Source: Ignavibacteriales bacterium
GTDB lineage: Bacteria; Bacteroidota; Ignavibacteria; Ignavibacteriales; Melioribacteraceae
Length of the DNA stretch: 5,098 nt
Direction: 5' to 3'
Assembly: GCA_007280825.1 (NCBI GenBank)
Contig: QYQI01000070.1
Coordinates: forward strand, 1-5,098
The translations under genes and the position numbers were made by a program. The notes below the pieces were generated by a model, which ran no database searches, had not been told where the DNA came from, and saw nothing but the letters and a program-made list of their open reading frames with translations. Positions 1-5,098 of the stretch are shown piece after piece (the first letter of the stretch is position 1; each line of letters starts with the position of its first letter).

Positions 1-88
1 AATAAAAGATACTGTAAGGCATGAAGCCAAAGAGATACGCTGAGTTTTGTAAATCATAAACGGTTTCTATTTTTTTATTTGAAGTTTT
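1..88. other. Left-edge region, no firmly supported gene
   Basis: This stretch precedes the tRNA. On the + strand one frame is open from the left edge to a TGA at 41-43 and would give the 13-residue tail IKDTVRHEAKEIR. Its charged composition would fit the C-terminus of a gene lying to the left, but it is too short to identify. On the - strand an ATG at 57-55 opens a frame that leaves the window after 19 codons, with no ribosome binding site before it. The two readings overlap, so at most one is likely real. A weak promoter-like pair for the tRNA (TTGTAA at 47-52 and TATTTT at 68-73, 15 bases apart) can be seen but is not convincing in such AT-rich DNA. Confidence 0.3.
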
Positions 89-172
89 GCCCGGATGGCG
101 GAATTGGTAGACGCGCTAGCTTCAGGAGCTAGTTGGTGCAAGCCAGTGCAGGTTCGAGTCCTGTTTCGGGCA
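89..172 (+). tRNA. tRNA-Leu (anticodon CAG)
   Basis: The sequence folds as a class II tRNA of 84 bases that decodes CUG. The acceptor stem pairs 89-95 (GCCCGGA) with 165-171 (TTCGGGC), with one G-T wobble, and the discriminator base is A172. The D arm contains AATTGGTAGA. The anticodon stem CTAGC/GCTAG (116-120 and 128-132) encloses the loop TTCAGGA, which places the anticodon CAG at 123-125. A long variable arm (133-147) with a small TGGT/GCCA stem is typical of leucine tRNAs. The T arm has the loop TTCGAGT (153-159) closed by GCAGG/CCTGT. The 3' CCA is not encoded (CAA follows the discriminator), so CCA must be added after transcription. No terminator follows the gene, and the hpnC ribosome binding site begins 14 bases downstream. 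Confidence 0.97.
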
Positions 173-185
173 CAATAATTTATTC

Positions 186-191
186 TGAGGT
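186..191 (+). promoter_or_regulatory. Ribosome binding site of hpnC
   Basis: TGAGGT contains GAGGT, which is complementary to the 3' end of 16S rRNA. It ends six bases before the ATT codon at 198-200, which is an ideal spacing. No ATG, GTG or TTG lies in any usable position behind it, so this site is the main argument for ATT as the hpnC start. The TGA within it (186-188) is also the in-frame stop that limits any N-terminal extension of hpnC. Confidence 0.7.
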
Positions 192-197
192 AAAAGT

Positions 198-1040
198 ATT
201 TCATTAACATCAGCATATTCTCAAGCACTGCTTTTCACAAAATCTCATTACGAAAACTTTCCGGTTATTTCATTATTCATTCCAAAGAACCTTAGAAAAC
301 ATATTGCTGTCGTTTATCAATTTGCAAGACAAGCGGATGATATTGCGGACGAAGGGGAACATAAATCAGAAATCAGAACTCAGAATTTAGAATTGTATCA
401 ATCAACATTTTCAAAATCTTTGGAAGGAAAATTTCAAAATGATTTCTGGTTTGCTCTTTACAATACGATCCATGAGTACAATCTTACTCCAAAATATTTT
501 TATGATTTGTTAAACGCATTTAAACAAGACATTTCTAAAACCCGCTATCATTCATTCGATGAAGTATTGAATTATTGTGAACGGTCTGCAAATCCTGTTG
601 GAAGAATCGTGTTAGAATTTTTTAATATTCGTGATGAAGATTCTAAACGATATTCAGACGCAATTTGTACTGCACTTCAACTCACCAATTTCTATCAAGA
701 TGTTTCTATAGATATCAAAAAAGACCGGATTTATATACCTATTGATGAAATGGATAGGTTTGGTGTAAAGCTAAATCAGTTTGAGTTAAAGCAAAATAAT
801 ACTAACTTTGAACAGTTATTGAGATTTCAGGTAGATCGGACAAAAGATTATTTTTCAATTGGCAGAAATCTTTTTTCAAGATTACCTAGAAAACTTGAAA
901 AGCAAATAAAAGCGACAGTTCTCGGCGGAGAAAAAATTCTAGAAAAAATTGAAAAAATTAATTTCAATGTTCTAACTCATCGTCCTAAACTTTCGAAAAT
1001 AGATTACATGAATATTTTATTAAAAGCATTAATGAAATAG
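198..1040 (+). CDS. hpnC: Hydroxysqualene synthase HpnC, probable ATT start
   Basis: This trans-isoprenyl diphosphate synthase of the squalene/phytoene synthase fold converts presqualene diphosphate, made by HpnD, into hydroxysqualene in the bacterial three-enzyme squalene route. Read from ATT 198 it has 280 residues, the usual family length. The family hallmark HYENFPV is at residues 17-23, the first aspartate-rich motif DDIADE at 47-52 and the second, QDVSID, at about 167-172, followed by DRIYIP. These motifs bind the diphosphate through Mg2+. The frame has no ATG, GTG or TTG between the stop at 186-188 and a TTG at 393. Starting at that TTG would give 215 residues and lose both the hallmark and DDIADE. 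ATT 198 follows GAGGT at good spacing, while the only other near-start codon, CTG 228, has no ribosome binding site. A sequencing error of ATG to ATT is the main alternative. The protein identity is firm and the exact start is inferred. Confidence 0.92.
   Translation: MSLTSAYSQALLFTKSHYENFPVISLFIPKNLRKHIAVVYQFARQADDIADEGEHKSEIRTQNLELYQSTFSKSLEGKFQNDFWFALYNTIHEYNLTPKYFYDLLNAFKQDISKTRYHSFDEVLNYCERSANPVGRIVLEFFNIRDEDSKRYSDAICTALQLTNFYQDVSIDIKKDRIYIPIDEMDRFGVKLNQFELKQNNTNFEQLLRFQVDRTKDYFSIGRNLFSRLPRKLEKQIKATVLGGEKILEKIEKINFNVLTHRPKLSKIDYMNILLKALMK
363..390 (+). repeat. Degenerate tandem 7-base repeat within hpnC
   Basis: Two exact copies of AAATCAG (363-376) are followed by copies with one mismatch (377-383) and two mismatches (384-390). 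They lie inside the hpnC coding sequence just after the DDIADEGE motif, in a segment translated as KSEIRTQNLE that is probably a surface loop. Because the unit length is not a multiple of three, gain or loss of one copy would shift the frame. Short tandem heptamers of this style are known from intergenic DNA of cyanobacteria and other bacteria; any relation to those is only a resemblance. Confidence 0.6.
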
Positions 1041-1041
1041 T

Positions 1042-1884
1042 ATGGCAGATAATTCAAAAAAAATAGCTAAAGAAAGCAACAGCAGTTTCTATTACAGTTT
1101 TTCTCTTTTGGCCAAACCGAAAAGAGACGCAATAAATACAGTTTACGCATTCTGCCGTAAAACAGATGATATAGTTGATGAAGGAACTGAGCCTGAAGAA
1201 TTAAAGTACGAGCGCTTACGCAAGTGGAGAATTGAATTAGAAAAAGCTTTATACGGTACATCAGATTTCCAGCTCTTCAATAAACTGGCTGCAATAATAA
1301 AACAATTCAATATTCCTATTGATCCATTCTTTGAATTAATAGTAGGAATGGAAATGGATTTGCAGCGCAAACGCTATCCGAGTTTTGATGAATTGAAATT
1401 ATACTGTTATTGTGTTGCTTCAACAGTTGGTTTAATTTGTATCGAGATTTTTGGCTATAAAAATAAATCCGCAAAAGATTATGCAATTAATCTTGGACTA
1501 GCGATGCAGCTTACAAATATTTTACGTGATATTAAAAAAGATTCTGATAGAGGAAGAATTTATTTACCTCAAAAAGATATGGCTGAATTTAATTACTCTG
1601 AAGACGATCTGATCGAAAGAAAATACAATCCAGAATTTGTTTCATTAATGAAATATGAAGCTGCACGAGCGGAAGATTTTTTTAAGAAGGCGGATCAATT
1701 TCTTGATTTCGAAGATAAGTCTTCGATGTTCCCGGCAAGAGCAATGCAGCATATCTATCATAAACTTCTTACAAAAATTGAAGCTGAGAACTACGATGTA
1801 TTTAACAAAAAAATAAAAGTTGGCAAGTTTGAGAAAGCTGCAATCTCAGTTGGAGTTTGGGCAAAGTATAATTTAGTTTACTAA
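1042..1884 (+). CDS. hpnD: Presqualene diphosphate synthase HpnD
   Basis: HpnD condenses two molecules of farnesyl diphosphate to presqualene diphosphate, the first committed step to squalene. The 280-residue product has the full set of squalene/phytoene synthase features. These are FYYSFSLL near the N-terminus (residues 16-23), YAFCRKTDDIVDE with the first aspartate-rich motif at 42-47, YCYCVASTVG at 121-130, and QLTNILRDIKKD with the second aspartate motif (D163, D167) followed by GRIYLP (171-176). The YAFCRKTDD and LTNILRD signatures favour HpnD, while its neighbour HpnC carries HYENFPV and NFYQD. The ATG lies 1 base after the hpnC stop and has no Shine-Dalgarno site, so translation is probably coupled to hpnC. 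Its stop codon overlaps the hpnE start. A run of eight A bases at 1056-1063 falls in codons 5-8. Confidence 0.95.
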   Translation: MADNSKKIAKESNSSFYYSFSLLAKPKRDAINTVYAFCRKTDDIVDEGTEPEELKYERLRKWRIELEKALYGTSDFQLFNKLAAIIKQFNIPIDPFFELIVGMEMDLQRKRYPSFDELKLYCYCVASTVGLICIEIFGYKNKSAKDYAINLGLAMQLTNILRDIKKDSDRGRIYLPQKDMAEFNYSEDDLIERKYNPEFVSLMKYEAARAEDFFKKADQFLDFEDKSSMFPARAMQHIYHKLLTKIEAENYDVFNKKIKVGKFEKAAISVGVWAKYNLVY

Positions 1885-3176
1885 TGAAACGTGTTATAGT
1901 TGTTGGTGGGGGTTTTGCCGGATTAAGTGCATCAGTATACCTCGCAGAAAATAATTTTGAAGTTACACTTCTTGAAGCATCTCCTAAATTAGGCGGTCGT
2001 GCATACTCACTTTATAATCAGAAGTTTGATGATTATTATGATAACGGTCAACATATATTAATGGGTTGTTATGAAGAGACATTATCGTTCCTAAAAAAAA
2101 TTGATTCAACGGATAATATTGAATTTCAAAATTCACTACGGATTCCTTTCCTTAAAAAGGGTGGAGGAGTTGTTGAATTAAGTTCATACAAAAAATTCTA
2201 TCCATTAAGTCTTTTTTGGGGAATACTTAATTATAAAATTCTAAGTTTTAGGGAAAGATTAAAAGTAACTGATTTTTTTTTCGATCTAATGTGCTGCTAC
2301 TCTTGTGATCTCAAAGATAAAACCGTTAAAGATTGGCTCGAATGTAAGAAGCAGTCTGAAAATACAATAAAATCATTTTGGGAAATTTTGGTCGTTGGTA
2401 CTCTAAACACAACAACAGAAAAAGCTTCAGCAGAAATTTTTAGTGAGATTCTACAGCGAATATTTTTAAGCGGGAATAAAGCGGCAACTATTGTTCTACC
2501 AAAAACATCTTTAGAAAAATTTTATTTAGAAAATGCAAATCGCTTTATTAAATCAAAAAAAGGAAAAATAATTCTTTCAGAACGAGTAGATCGAATTGAA
2601 GTTAAGAATAATAAAATTTTCAAGATTGTAACCGAAAATAAATCCTATTCTGATTTTGATTTTGGGATTATGGCTCTTCCGGAATATGCTGCAAAAAAAA
2701 TAATGGATAACTCGAATATTACCTTAGATTTGCCCGAGTTCGAGTATTCTCCAATCTTAAATGTTCATCTTTGGCTAAAAGAAAACCCATTCAAAGAAAA
2801 ATTCTATGGATTCATTGGTTCACAAATCCATTGGCTCTTTAACCATGGAAGACACATCAGTTTAACCACTAGTTCTGCTGAAAATTTGATCAATTTGGAG
2901 AATAGTGAGATAATAAGACATTTCTGTTCGGAGATAGAATTATATTTTCCTATATTTAAAATAGAAATGGTGATTGATTCAAAAGTAATTAAAGAAAAAC
3001 GAGCAACATTTATACCCGATATAGCATCAACAGAAAAAAGAAAAAATTTTAATTGGCAGTTAGAGAATTTTCTACTCGCGGGTGACTGGACGAATACAGG
3101 TTTACCTGCAACAATTGAGAGTGCAGTATTGAGCGGTAAAATTGCAGCAACACAAGTGATATCTTCTCTTAAATGA
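1884..3176 (+). CDS. hpnE: Hydroxysqualene dehydroxylase HpnE (FAD-dependent)
   Basis: HpnE removes the hydroxyl group of hydroxysqualene by reduction, giving squalene, and completes the pathway begun by HpnD and HpnC. The 430-residue protein belongs to the flavin amine oxidase/phytoene desaturase superfamily. It begins with a Rossmann FAD site (VVGGGFAGLSA, residues 6-16), the ribose-binding acidic residue E31 and GGRA at 37-40. The HpnE-typical DNGQHILMGCY is at 53-63, GTLNTTTEKASA at 172-183 and LPKTSL at 205-210. The C-terminal FAD motif AGDWTNTGLPATIESA is at 399-414. The ATG shares its first base with the hpnD stop (TAATG), which indicates translational coupling, and no Shine-Dalgarno site is visible. 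Base composition appears more AT-rich than in the following citrate synthase gene, with runs of eight A (2093-2100, 2693-2700) and nine T (2273-2281). The reading frame is intact. Confidence 0.94.
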   Translation: MKRVIVVGGGFAGLSASVYLAENNFEVTLLEASPKLGGRAYSLYNQKFDDYYDNGQHILMGCYEETLSFLKKIDSTDNIEFQNSLRIPFLKKGGGVVELSSYKKFYPLSLFWGILNYKILSFRERLKVTDFFFDLMCCYSCDLKDKTVKDWLECKKQSENTIKSFWEILVVGTLNTTTEKASAEIFSEILQRIFLSGNKAATIVLPKTSLEKFYLENANRFIKSKKGKIILSERVDRIEVKNNKIFKIVTENKSYSDFDFGIMALPEYAAKKIMDNSNITLDLPEFEYSPILNVHLWLKENPFKEKFYGFIGSQIHWLFNHGRHISLTTSSAENLINLENSEIIRHFCSEIELYFPIFKIEMVIDSKVIKEKRATFIPDIASTEKRKNFNWQLENFLLAGDWTNTGLPATIESAVLSGKIAATQVISSLK

Positions 3177-3194
3177 ATTTGCAATTCATTTTTT
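3171..3194 (+). terminator. AT-rich hairpin with T-run at the end of the hpn operon
   Basis: A perfect 9-bp inverted repeat, AAATGAATT (3171-3179) and AATTCATTT (3183-3191), encloses the 3-base loop TGC. Ts continue to position 3194, so the hairpin ends in a T-run that partly belongs to the stem. The hairpin overlaps the hpnE stop codon (3174-3176). The shape is that of an intrinsic terminator, but the stem has only one G-C pair per arm besides A-T pairs, so termination would be weak or partial. It could also act as an mRNA-stabilising 3' end. Confidence 0.4.
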
Positions 3195-3222
3195 GAGATA
3201 AATATATAATATAACAGATACT
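3193..3222 (+). promoter_or_regulatory. Possible promoter of citrate synthase
   Basis: The 66-base gap between hpnE and gltA is long enough for a promoter. TTGAGA (3193-3198) matches five of six bases of a -35 box, and GATACT (3217-3222) matches four of six of a -10 box at 18-base spacing. A perfect TATAAT is also present at 3205-3210 but has no good -35 partner at normal distance. In AT-rich DNA such matches are common, and the lineage may use a different consensus, so this is tentative. Confidence 0.22.
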
Positions 3223-3236
3223 GCAATAAACAAAAC

Positions 3237-3241
3237 GGAGG
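3237..3241 (+). promoter_or_regulatory. Strong ribosome binding site of citrate synthase
   Basis: GGAGG precedes two consecutive ATG codons at 3243 and 3246. The spacing is only 1 base to the first and 4 bases to the second, so the second ATG is the better start. This is the strongest Shine-Dalgarno match in the window and fits high expression of a central metabolic enzyme. Confidence 0.75.
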
Positions 3242-3245
3242 AATG

Positions 3246-4553
3246 ATGTCCATACTAAAACAAAAGCTTCGCGAAAAAATATTAGTCGAGCGACCAAGAA
3301 CCGAAAGATTGTTAAAAGAATATGGTAATGTGAAGGTTGATGATGTAACGATCGGACAAATAATTGGCGGAATGCGTGATATTAAAAGTTTAGTGACTGA
3401 TATTTCTTATCTTGATCCGTTCGAAGGAATACGTTTCCGCGGATTCACAATTCCCGAAGTATTAGAAAAACTTCCTAAAGTGACAGGTAAAGATATGCCC
3501 TCGGTCGAAGCATTCTTCTACCTTTTACTAACAGGAGATATTCCAACCGCTGCAGAAGTTGGTGCTGTTCATGAAGAATTCAACAACAGAAAAGAAGTGC
3601 CAAAGTATGTCTACGATGTACTCCGTGCTATGCCTAAAGACTCTCATCCAATGACAATGTTTGCAACCGGAATCATGTCGATGCAAAAAGATTCGATCTT
3701 TGTCAAAGAATATCACAAAGGAATAAAGAAAGGAGATTACTGGGAAGCATACTATGAAGATTCGATGAATTTGCTTGCTAAACTGCCGGAATTGGGTGCT
3801 TTCATTTATCGTTTGAAATACAGAAACGGAGATGTCATTGCCGGCGATCCAAAATTAGATTTTGGAGGTAACTTTGCCAAAATGATGGGCATTGATAAAC
3901 CTTATGATGATATTGCCCGTCTCTATTTTATACTTCATAGCGATCACGAGAGCGGAAATGTTAGTGCACATACCGGGCATTTAGTAGCAAGTGCTTTATC
4001 CGATATCTATTACGCAATTAGCGCAATGTTAACCGGGCTTGCCGGACCGTTACATGGCCTTGCAAATGAAGAAGTATTGCGATGGTTACATGGAGTAATG
4101 GATTCTATGGGTGGAAAGATTCCTACTGAAGATGAAATGAAAAAATTTGTTATGGATACACTTGATAGCGGTAAAGTCATTCCTGGATTTGGACATGCAG
4201 TTCTAAGAAAGACTGATCCTCGATATACTGCGCAAAGAGAATTCTGTTTGAAATATTTACCGGAAGATCCAATCTTTAAGTATGTCGACTTGCTCTATAA
4301 AGTTGTCCCAGAAATTTTGCTTGCTAAAGGAAAAGCAAAAAATCCATGGCCGAATGTTGATGCTCAATCCGGTGTAATACAATGGCATTATGGGGTTAAA
4401 GAATATGAGTTCTATACTGTTTTATTTGGTATTGGACGTGCACTTGGTGTTTGCTCAAACATTATTTGGGCAAGAGCGTTAGGTTATCCGCTCGAGAGAC
4501 CAAAGTCTTTAACAACAGCTATGCTAGAAGAAGCAGCAGCTGGGAAGAAATAA
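3246..4553 (+). CDS. gltA: Citrate synthase, mitochondrial (eukaryotic) type
   Basis: This enzyme condenses oxaloacetate and acetyl-CoA to citrate at the entry of the TCA cycle in the cytoplasm. The 435-residue product follows the mitochondrial enzyme almost end to end: GGMR near the N-terminus, DPFEGIRFRGF, YYEDSMNLLAKLP, HSDHESGNVSAHT, GLAGPLHGLANEEV, GHAVLRKTDPRYT, KNPWPNVDAQSG and ALGYPLERPKS. Counted from ATG 3246, the catalytic residues of the pig enzyme (H274, H320, D375) correspond to H270, H317 and D372. The oxaloacetate-binding H238, R329, R401 and R421 correspond to H234, R326, R398 and R418, so all are conserved. The citrate synthases of Geobacteraceae are known relatives of this type. 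ATG 3243 is an alternative start giving one more residue, but it lies only 1 base from GGAGG. The gene stands as its own transcription unit, between the hpnE hairpin and a strong terminator. The symbol gltA is used by function; the protein is not close to the hexameric E. coli GltA. Confidence 0.96.
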   Translation: MSILKQKLREKILVERPRTERLLKEYGNVKVDDVTIGQIIGGMRDIKSLVTDISYLDPFEGIRFRGFTIPEVLEKLPKVTGKDMPSVEAFFYLLLTGDIPTAAEVGAVHEEFNNRKEVPKYVYDVLRAMPKDSHPMTMFATGIMSMQKDSIFVKEYHKGIKKGDYWEAYYEDSMNLLAKLPELGAFIYRLKYRNGDVIAGDPKLDFGGNFAKMMGIDKPYDDIARLYFILHSDHESGNVSAHTGHLVASALSDIYYAISAMLTGLAGPLHGLANEEVLRWLHGVMDSMGGKIPTEDEMKKFVMDTLDSGKVIPGFGHAVLRKTDPRYTAQREFCLKYLPEDPIFKYVDLLYKVVPEILLAKGKAKNPWPNVDAQSGVIQWHYGVKEYEFYTVLFGIGRALGVCSNIIWARALGYPLERPKSLTTAMLEEAAAGKK

Positions 4554-4576
4554 TTCTAATAGAAATAATTTTCTTT

Positions 4577-4599
4577 AAGCCCCGCACGCGGGGCTTTTT
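4577..4599 (+). terminator. Intrinsic terminator after citrate synthase
   Basis: An 8-bp stem AAGCCCCG/CGGGGCTT (4577-4584 and 4589-4596) with the 4-base loop CACG is followed by a T-run to 4599. The GC-rich stem stands out sharply from its AT-rich surroundings. It lies 23 bases after the gltA stop and separates that gene from the next one. The stem is symmetrical, with As on its 5' flank, but no gene on the - strand is present to use it. Confidence 0.9.
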
Positions 4600-4646
4600 A
4601 TTTTAGTATTTATATTTTTACATAAAATGATTCGCAAGATTGAATT

Positions 4647-5098
4647 ATGATAGACAAGAAAAAATTATTTTTAATCATTGCAATCCCTATATCGTTTACA
4701 GTATTGGTCTTCCTAGTAATATTCTATTATATCAAAAGTGAAAAAGCATTACGGCAAACCCCTGTTATAATAACTGAAAATGAAAGAAAAATTTATTCGC
4801 CGCCTATTCCGGAAAAATTAGAATTTTGCGGAGAGAGAGTTCCGCTCGAAGATTTTGATGTTCGAGAAAGAATTGATAGAGAATTCCTCGTAAATACTTA
4901 CTGGCATTCCGCAACTTTACTTTACTTAAAAAGAGCAAACAGATGGTTTCCGGTTATTGAAAAGATATTAAAGAAAAATGGCATTCCGGAAGATTTCAAA
5001 TATATGTCAGTCGCTGAAAGCGGGATTATTAATTCCGTATCGCCGGATGGTGCAACCGGATTTTGGCAGTTGATGGAACCAGCCGCAAAGAAATATGG
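4647..5098 (+). CDS. Membrane-anchored MltD-like lytic transglycosylase, 5' part
   Basis: The frame is open from ATG 4647 to the right edge (150 full codons), so the gene is cut by the window, not broken. Residues 1-6 are polar and basic, residues 7-28 form one strongly hydrophobic segment, and no lipobox cysteine follows (the first Cys is 61). This suggests an uncleaved signal anchor placing the rest in the periplasm. The region around GERVPLEDFDVRERIDREF (62-80) and LKRANRWFPVIEKILKKNG (94-112) is typical of the segment before the catalytic domain in MltD-like proteins of Bacteroidota. The SLT (GH23) domain begins at about 113 with PEDFKYMSVAESG, where E124 is the expected catalytic glutamate, and continues with NSVSPDGATGFWQLM (129-143). 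These enzymes cleave the glycan strands of peptidoglycan and form 1,6-anhydro ends. C-terminal LysM repeats are common in the family but would lie outside the window. No clear ribosome binding site is visible. Confidence 0.88.
   Translation, partial: MIDKKKLFLIIAIPISFTVLVFLVIFYYIKSEKALRQTPVIITENERKIYSPPIPEKLEFCGERVPLEDFDVRERIDREFLVNTYWHSATLLYLKRANRWFPVIEKILKKNGIPEDFKYMSVAESGIINSVSPDGATGFWQLMEPAAKKY

Noticed and set aside
228..230. CTG as the hpnC start codon
   Set aside because: It would keep DDIADE, but no ribosome binding site precedes it and it would drop conserved N-terminal residues (SAYSQA); ATT 198 is better placed.
393..1040. hpnC as a 215-residue protein starting at TTG 393
   Set aside because: It has no ribosome binding site, and the open frame upstream encodes HYENFPV and the metal-binding DDIADE motif required by the family.
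1067..1370. Two overlapping - strand frames of 64 and 75 codons
   Set aside because: Both are antisense to hpnD, which has full family motifs over this region; neither resembles a known protein.
2804..3253. 149-codon open frame on the - strand
   Set aside because: It lies antisense to the well-supported hpnE gene, has no recognisable motif, and is a by-product of the codon use of hpnE.
3528..3716. 62-codon - strand frame
   Set aside because: It is antisense to conserved citrate synthase sequence and has no support of its own.
4546..4570. 10-base direct repeat AGAAATAATT (4546-4555 and 4561-4570)
   Set aside because: It is low-complexity AT-rich sequence at a gene end, with no inverted partner or conserved context to suggest a site.
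4601..4628. Promoter-like pair TTTTAG / TAAAAT before the lytic transglycosylase
   Set aside because: The -10-like box is good but the -35-like box matches only three of six bases; in this AT-rich gap that is not enough to call.

Overview
This is an AT-rich stretch of a bacterial chromosome carrying a tRNA gene, a complete squalene-synthesis operon, a citrate synthase gene and the start of a cell-wall lytic enzyme gene. All genes lie on the + strand. The protein style (many Lys, Ile, Asn and Phe residues), the lytic transglycosylase resembling those of Bacteroidota, the tRNA without an encoded CCA end and the citrate synthase of the mitochondrial type together suggest the Bacteroidota/Ignavibacteriota/Chlorobi group. 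Clear Shine-Dalgarno sites before hpnC and gltA favour an Ignavibacteria-like lineage over typical Bacteroidia. This placement is an inference, not a search result.

Layout. Positions 1-88 are a short leader region with no firmly supported gene. A leucine tRNA (anticodon CAG) lies at 89-172. Only 25 bases later the hpnC-hpnD-hpnE operon begins (198-3176). Its genes are packed tightly: hpnC and hpnD are separated by 1 base, and hpnD and hpnE overlap by 1 base (TAATG). An AT-rich hairpin followed by six Ts overlaps the hpnE stop codon. Citrate synthase (3246-4553) follows with its own strong ribosome binding site, and a GC-rich intrinsic terminator closes it (4577-4599). The first 150 codons of a membrane-anchored MltD-like lytic transglycosylase run off the right edge (4647-5098).

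How the genes work together. HpnD condenses two farnesyl diphosphates to presqualene diphosphate, HpnC converts this to hydroxysqualene, and the flavoenzyme HpnE reduces that to squalene. No cyclase is present in the window, so the fate of the squalene (hopanoids, other triterpenoids or free squalene) cannot be read here. Citrate synthase and the lytic transglycosylase are separate housekeeping functions.

The main point of interest is hpnC. Its reading frame runs well upstream of the first conventional start codon (TTG at 393), and the upstream part encodes the first aspartate-rich substrate motif. The frame holds no ATG, GTG or TTG before that, but an ATT at 198 sits at ideal spacing behind a GAGGT ribosome binding site. 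The gene therefore appears to start at a rare AUU codon. A tandem 7-base repeat also lies inside the hpnC coding sequence.
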